Source: Lithodes maja
Taxonomy: Eukaryota > Arthropoda > Malacostraca > Decapoda > Lithodidae
Reading direction: 5' to 3'
NCBI GenBank assembly: GCA_037953745.1
Contig: JBAKBP010010442.1
Span: 1-64,000 of the forward strand
Length of the DNA stretch: 64,000 bases
This document shows positions 60,791 to 64,000 of the stretch, one piece after another (positions within the stretch are counted from its first letter, which is position 1; each line of letters opens with the position of its first letter). Made by a program: the position numbers and the translations under genes. The notes beneath the pieces were generated by a model that saw nothing but the letters and a program-made list of their open reading frames with translations, had not been told where the DNA came from and did no database searches.

Positions 60791-60907
60791 CAAGAAGTAT
60801 GGCTACATTCCCATGTTTTAATGGCAGATTTCCAGGCAGTTCTGTTCTGGGCTGCATCACTTGTTAAGTTTGTTCAATAAAGATCAAATCATAGAACCTG
60901 ATATTAA

Positions 60908-61055
60908 TTAAAATGTAAAACTTGCAAACTAAACAAACCAAAATTGGGACAAGGACAATATAAAGTCAAATTAAATTATCAAAATCGCTATGTGGAAACA
61001 ACGCTTACTAAAATGAAAACTATTAAATAAAAGAACACAATCCACCACATAGGGT
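60908..61055. repeat. Dispersed repeat F, inverted copy
   Basis: AATTAAAATGTAAAACTTGC, CCAAAATTGGGACAAGGACA, ATCGCTATGTGGAAACAACG in inverse order to 58095-58262. Confidence 0.65.
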
Positions 61056-61699
61056 GTACATTACTACATGAGCAAGTTAATCTGTTTCCCAAGCAAACTA
61101 ATCGCACATATAACAACGCACTATCGTCACGTTAAAGGAAGTAGTCAAGTTTGGGAAGTCCGGGACGTTCTGGCAAATTTTACTAAACTCTGCATGAATA
61201 AAGAAACTAAATGTTAAATGTCAAAATATTATTTAAAATCAAATTTGCAACATGACAAGACATTAACAATAGTACAAAATACAAATATTTATAAGATATC
61301 TATACTATTACAAAATAATATATAAAATACAGTACAGCACTCACTAACGATAGTGCTATCGGGTAGGTACCTGTAAGCATAGCATGCCTCAAGTGACCCC
61401 TATCAATAACTACCCTACAAATAACCTACATTTATAGCACAAATAAACTAAGGAAATCGCAAAAGTAAGCAATTGATACTATCGACAATGAATACATATA
61501 ATATAAAGACAAATAATTGCAAAATATGAAGTAACAACAGATTTAAACAAAGAGTACTCTTTTAACAAGAACAATAAATTTAAAAAATCATCAATATTAA
61601 TATTAATAATAGAAAAAGAAAAAGAAAAAGATAAACAATAAATACAGACAAAAAACAATAAATACAGACAAAAAGTAAGCAGAGGTTATACAAGAAACT
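61056..61699. other. AT-rich sequence, probable 3' region of the Penelope-like element
   Basis: No ORF of note on the minus strand after the stop at 61700. Short AAAGAAAAAG and AATACAGACAAAA repeats at 61610-61680. Confidence 0.45.
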
Positions 61700-62985
61700 T
61701 CAAGTTAAAAAGGCTTGATTAAAATTATTGATGTCAAATTTTAGAATACAGTCACAATAATTGACCCTAAAAAGATTAAATTTATGAAACAATTTACTTG
61801 CCTCAAAACCTCTGTCCACTAAGAGTCTGTATAGTAACCTAGCTCTAGCCCAAAAGTCATCTACTTTAGTGCAGATTTTACAAAATCTTATTAATTGGGA
61901 ATAAAAACAATTATAAGTTATTTTACTATCGATATTACTACTAGGGAAAGGAAAGTTTATTACGTTAAAATTAAAATCATCAACTTTGTGATATACTTTA
62001 AGTATGCACTGTTCATTAACAATCTCTATATTTATATCAAGAAAATTTTCAACTTTATAATTTACGTTACATTGTGTGAGGGGAATAGAATTAGGGTAAA
62101 TAAGTTTAGCAACTTGATTAAAATTTAACAAATTGCAAACAAGAATATCATCAATATACTGTATCTACTATTATTACTTAACAGTTTAGCAAGTGCTAAT
62201 TTTTCTGGGATTTTATTTTTCTTGCTACTGTCAACTAAGTCTTTTATATATTTAAATTCTAAAGCAAGCAAGAATAAGTCTGCAATTAAAGGGCTAGCAT
62301 TTCCACCCATAGGAATTCCTAATATTTGTTTGAAAATGTACGGGCCGAATCTAACATAAGTATTGAAAAGGAGGAATTTAAGGGCATCTTTAAGTTTAGT
62401 TCTATCAAAATATACAGAACTAGTGGGAGTAGAGCTAAGTGATGCATTATTAAAATATGTATAAACATTTATGAAATAATTACCATTCCTAACGAACCTG
62501 TCAAAGTGCAAATCTATAATAAAGCAAAGCTCTGAATATACTAAATCTAAAGGCAAATTGGTATAACAAAGTTGAAAAGTCGAAGCTATGTACCGAGGTA
62601 ACTTTCGGCATGGTATTTATTTTATCAATAACTTCTAACGAATTGTCAACACTCCAATAATAGTTAATGCCAGTTCTTCTCATGATGGTATTACAATATC
62701 TTTTATGAGTACTTTTAATGTATTTTAAGCAATTTACGACTTGTTCTGATAGAGTTTTAGTGGTAGCAAATTTTGCTCCGGCAATAAAGCGATATTTATA
62801 AGGTCTTTTATGAAATTTAGGTAACATGTATAATTTTGCAATGCACTTGTTCTTATCAGAAAGTTTAATATCAAATGTTATATTTTTCTTGGTATGTTCA
62901 TCGATTAAGTTATCAATATTCAGATTATTTTGAATTTCATAAACAGAATTACCGCAAATATTTTTACGTAATATGTTACCCTTAA
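61700..62985 (-). pseudogene. Penelope-like element reverse transcriptase, frameshifted and interrupted
   Basis: Minus strand, in three frames: KCIAKLYMLPKFHKRPYKYR and RFIAGAKFATTKTLSEQVVN; then LLFNTYVRFGPYIFKQILG with IPMGGNASPLIADLFL; then FLDINIEIVNEQCILKVYHK, FNFNVINFPFPSSNIDSKI and a thumb region ending near LVDRGFEASKLFHKF. These are reverse transcriptase motifs of the Penelope group. Small indels shift the frame near 62560 and at about 62155, the latter at the YIDD-type catalytic box. The open frame continues to the TTAA at 62982, where piggyBac element 2 was inserted. No GIY-YIG endonuclease follows the RT. Inactive. Confidence 0.85.
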
Positions 62986-63394
62986 CCCTTCCTACCCGGG
63001 CAGCCTTTGTTAAGGACGGAGGCTGTATCCGGGCGATCTGGCTGAAAACACAACAAAAGTAAACTAAGGCTAATCTCGCTTAATATACTACCTACAATAA
63101 TCAAACAGATGTCAAAATGGGCGCCTTACCTTCCCGTGTAGAATGGCGTTGAGTAGAGCATTTTAGCTCAAGTAGTTCAGGAGTTATGGTGATGGAAGTG
63201 GAGGTAACTTTTGCCGCGTATTTACCTCGCCGCGTCCGAACGCTCACCCGCGGCCCAGGCTACGACGAACGTTTTGACTCGTCGCTCTACCTTGAATTAT
63301 GGCGGGAAGCGATTTTTTAGTGTTTTATTGTTTATTATGCCATATATTATTGTTATTATGATATTTTCACTCAATAAATATATTTTTCTGAAGT

Positions 63395-63810
63395 AATTTG
63401 TGTCTCTGTCACTTATACTTAAGTTTTATTGTTATTATTATAGTAGTTATGATTATTTATACAGGACTATGGTAATTGATAGTCATTTTCACTTCTTTAT
63501 TGTTAGGAATATATATTTTAGTGTCACTTTCACTTGTTCATATTGTTCTGAAGGCACTTATTATTACTTATGTGTGTCTCTTTCACTTAGACTTAGTTTT
63601 ATAGTCATTATTATAGTAGTTATGATTATTTATACTGGACTATGGTAATTGATAGTGTAATTTTCACTTCTTTATTGTTAGGAATATATATTTTAGTGTC
63701 ACTTTCACTTGTTCATATTGTTCTGAAGGCACTTATTATTACTTATGTGTCTCTTTCACTTATACTTAGTTATATTATTATTATTGAGTGTCACTATCAC
63801 TGTCACTTAC
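63395..63810 (-). repeat. 175-bp tandem repeat in the piggyBac 2 3' region
   Basis: About 2.4 units; TTTATTGTTAGGAATATATA recurs at 63496 and 63671. The minus strand carries AGTGAAAGTGACAC as in piggyBac 1's array. Confidence 0.87.
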
Positions 63811-63813
63811 ACT

Positions 63814-63999
63814 TCAATAGTTTGCCAGAGTGTGGAAATCATTGAAGCAGGTGCCGGCACACAGTCCCACCTGACACTCGAGGCATTGCCAAGTGGTTTT
63901 TGTGGGTTTGCTTGGTCGTCGAGTTGTGCGGGTGCACACATAGTACCTCTTCTGCATCCTTATTCGGCTGTTAGGACCCTGGAAAGGAAGGGCGACGAG
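63814..63999 (-). CDS. piggyBac transposase, C-terminal end only (partial)
   Basis: 61 codons plus stop on the minus strand, running off the window edge. KRYYVCTRTTRRPSKPTKTT, then CLECQVGLCAGTCFNDFH: the Cys/His cross-brace domain of a piggyBac transposase, aligned with CHVC...CVEC...LCAIPC in element 1. Clearly a different protein from element 1 in this stretch, so the two elements are relatives, not recent copies. Confidence 0.85.
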   Translation of the reverse strand, partial: LVALPFQGPNSRIRMQKRYYVCTRTTRRPSKPTKTTWQCLECQVGLCAGTCFNDFHTLANY

Positions 64000-64000
64000 C

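Larger units (their letters stand above)
62982..64000 (-). mobile_element. piggyBac element 2, 3' part (continues beyond the window)
   Basis: The outer end TTAACCCTTCCTACCCGGGC at 62982 is the counterpart of piggyBac 1's left end (TTAACCCTTCGACCCCGGGT). Inward come a region alike to 45390-45540 (ACCTCCACTTCC, CTACTCAACGCCATTCTACA on the minus strand), a 175-bp tandem array, and the end of a transposase gene. The element interrupts the Penelope-like ORF. Confidence 0.85.

Overview
The window is repeat-rich nuclear DNA from an animal, most likely a decapod crustacean. This is an inference from TTAGG-type motifs, long (CA)n arrays, many GGCCTAGG-like stretches, and the mix of CR1-like, Penelope-like, Ty3/gypsy and piggyBac elements. 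There is no bacterial-style gene organisation, no rRNA and no CRISPR array. I see no convincing host protein-coding gene. The nearest candidates are a TATA box plus first exon with a good splice donor (about 11.4-12.0 kb) and one small unrecognised ORF (17.6-17.8 kb).

Layout. 0-1.7 kb: a chain of short TTAA-bounded elements that share or nest in each other's TTAA sites. 2-3.65 kb: microsatellite and minisatellite arrays. 3.65-8.23 kb: a nearly complete CR1-like LINE on the minus strand, with an esterase-type ORF1, an endonuclease/reverse transcriptase ORF2, 5' tandem repeats and a 3' decamer repeat. 9-14.5 kb: LINE 3' fragments, tandem repeats, a palindrome and the possible promoter/exon. 14.95-17.34 kb: a pogo-like DNA transposon that has lost its catalytic core. 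17.3-24.3 kb: mostly anonymous sequence, a hairpin-rich repeat, a SINE and two tandem TTAA elements. 24.3-38.8 kb: a complete, young Ty3/gypsy retrotransposon with 3.8-kb LTRs. 38.8-40.7 kb: a pair of 405-bp identical repeats carrying tRNA-like heads, and a palindromic TA element interrupted by a TTAA element. 41.5-45.6 kb: a piggyBac element with an intact 988-aa transposase. 45.6-52.8 kb: LINEs and SINEs nested in each other, with clear target-site duplications. 53.3-60.8 kb: dense TTAA elements, including a nest several layers deep. 61.7-62.98 kb: a broken Penelope-like reverse transcriptase. 62.98-64 kb: the 3' end of a second piggyBac element that landed inside it.

How the parts relate. 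Two related piggyBac transposases sit among at least five families of short TTAA-ended elements, many inserted into TTAA sites of one another, so the piggyBac machinery probably built much of this region. A LINE with an (AAC)n tail shares its 3' end with a SINE family present in three copies, which suggests a LINE/SINE partnership. The gypsy element carries a textbook -1 frameshift arrangement between gag and pol: a T run at the gag stop, then a perfect 9-bp GC-rich hairpin. All family assignments come from reading motifs by eye; no database search was possible.
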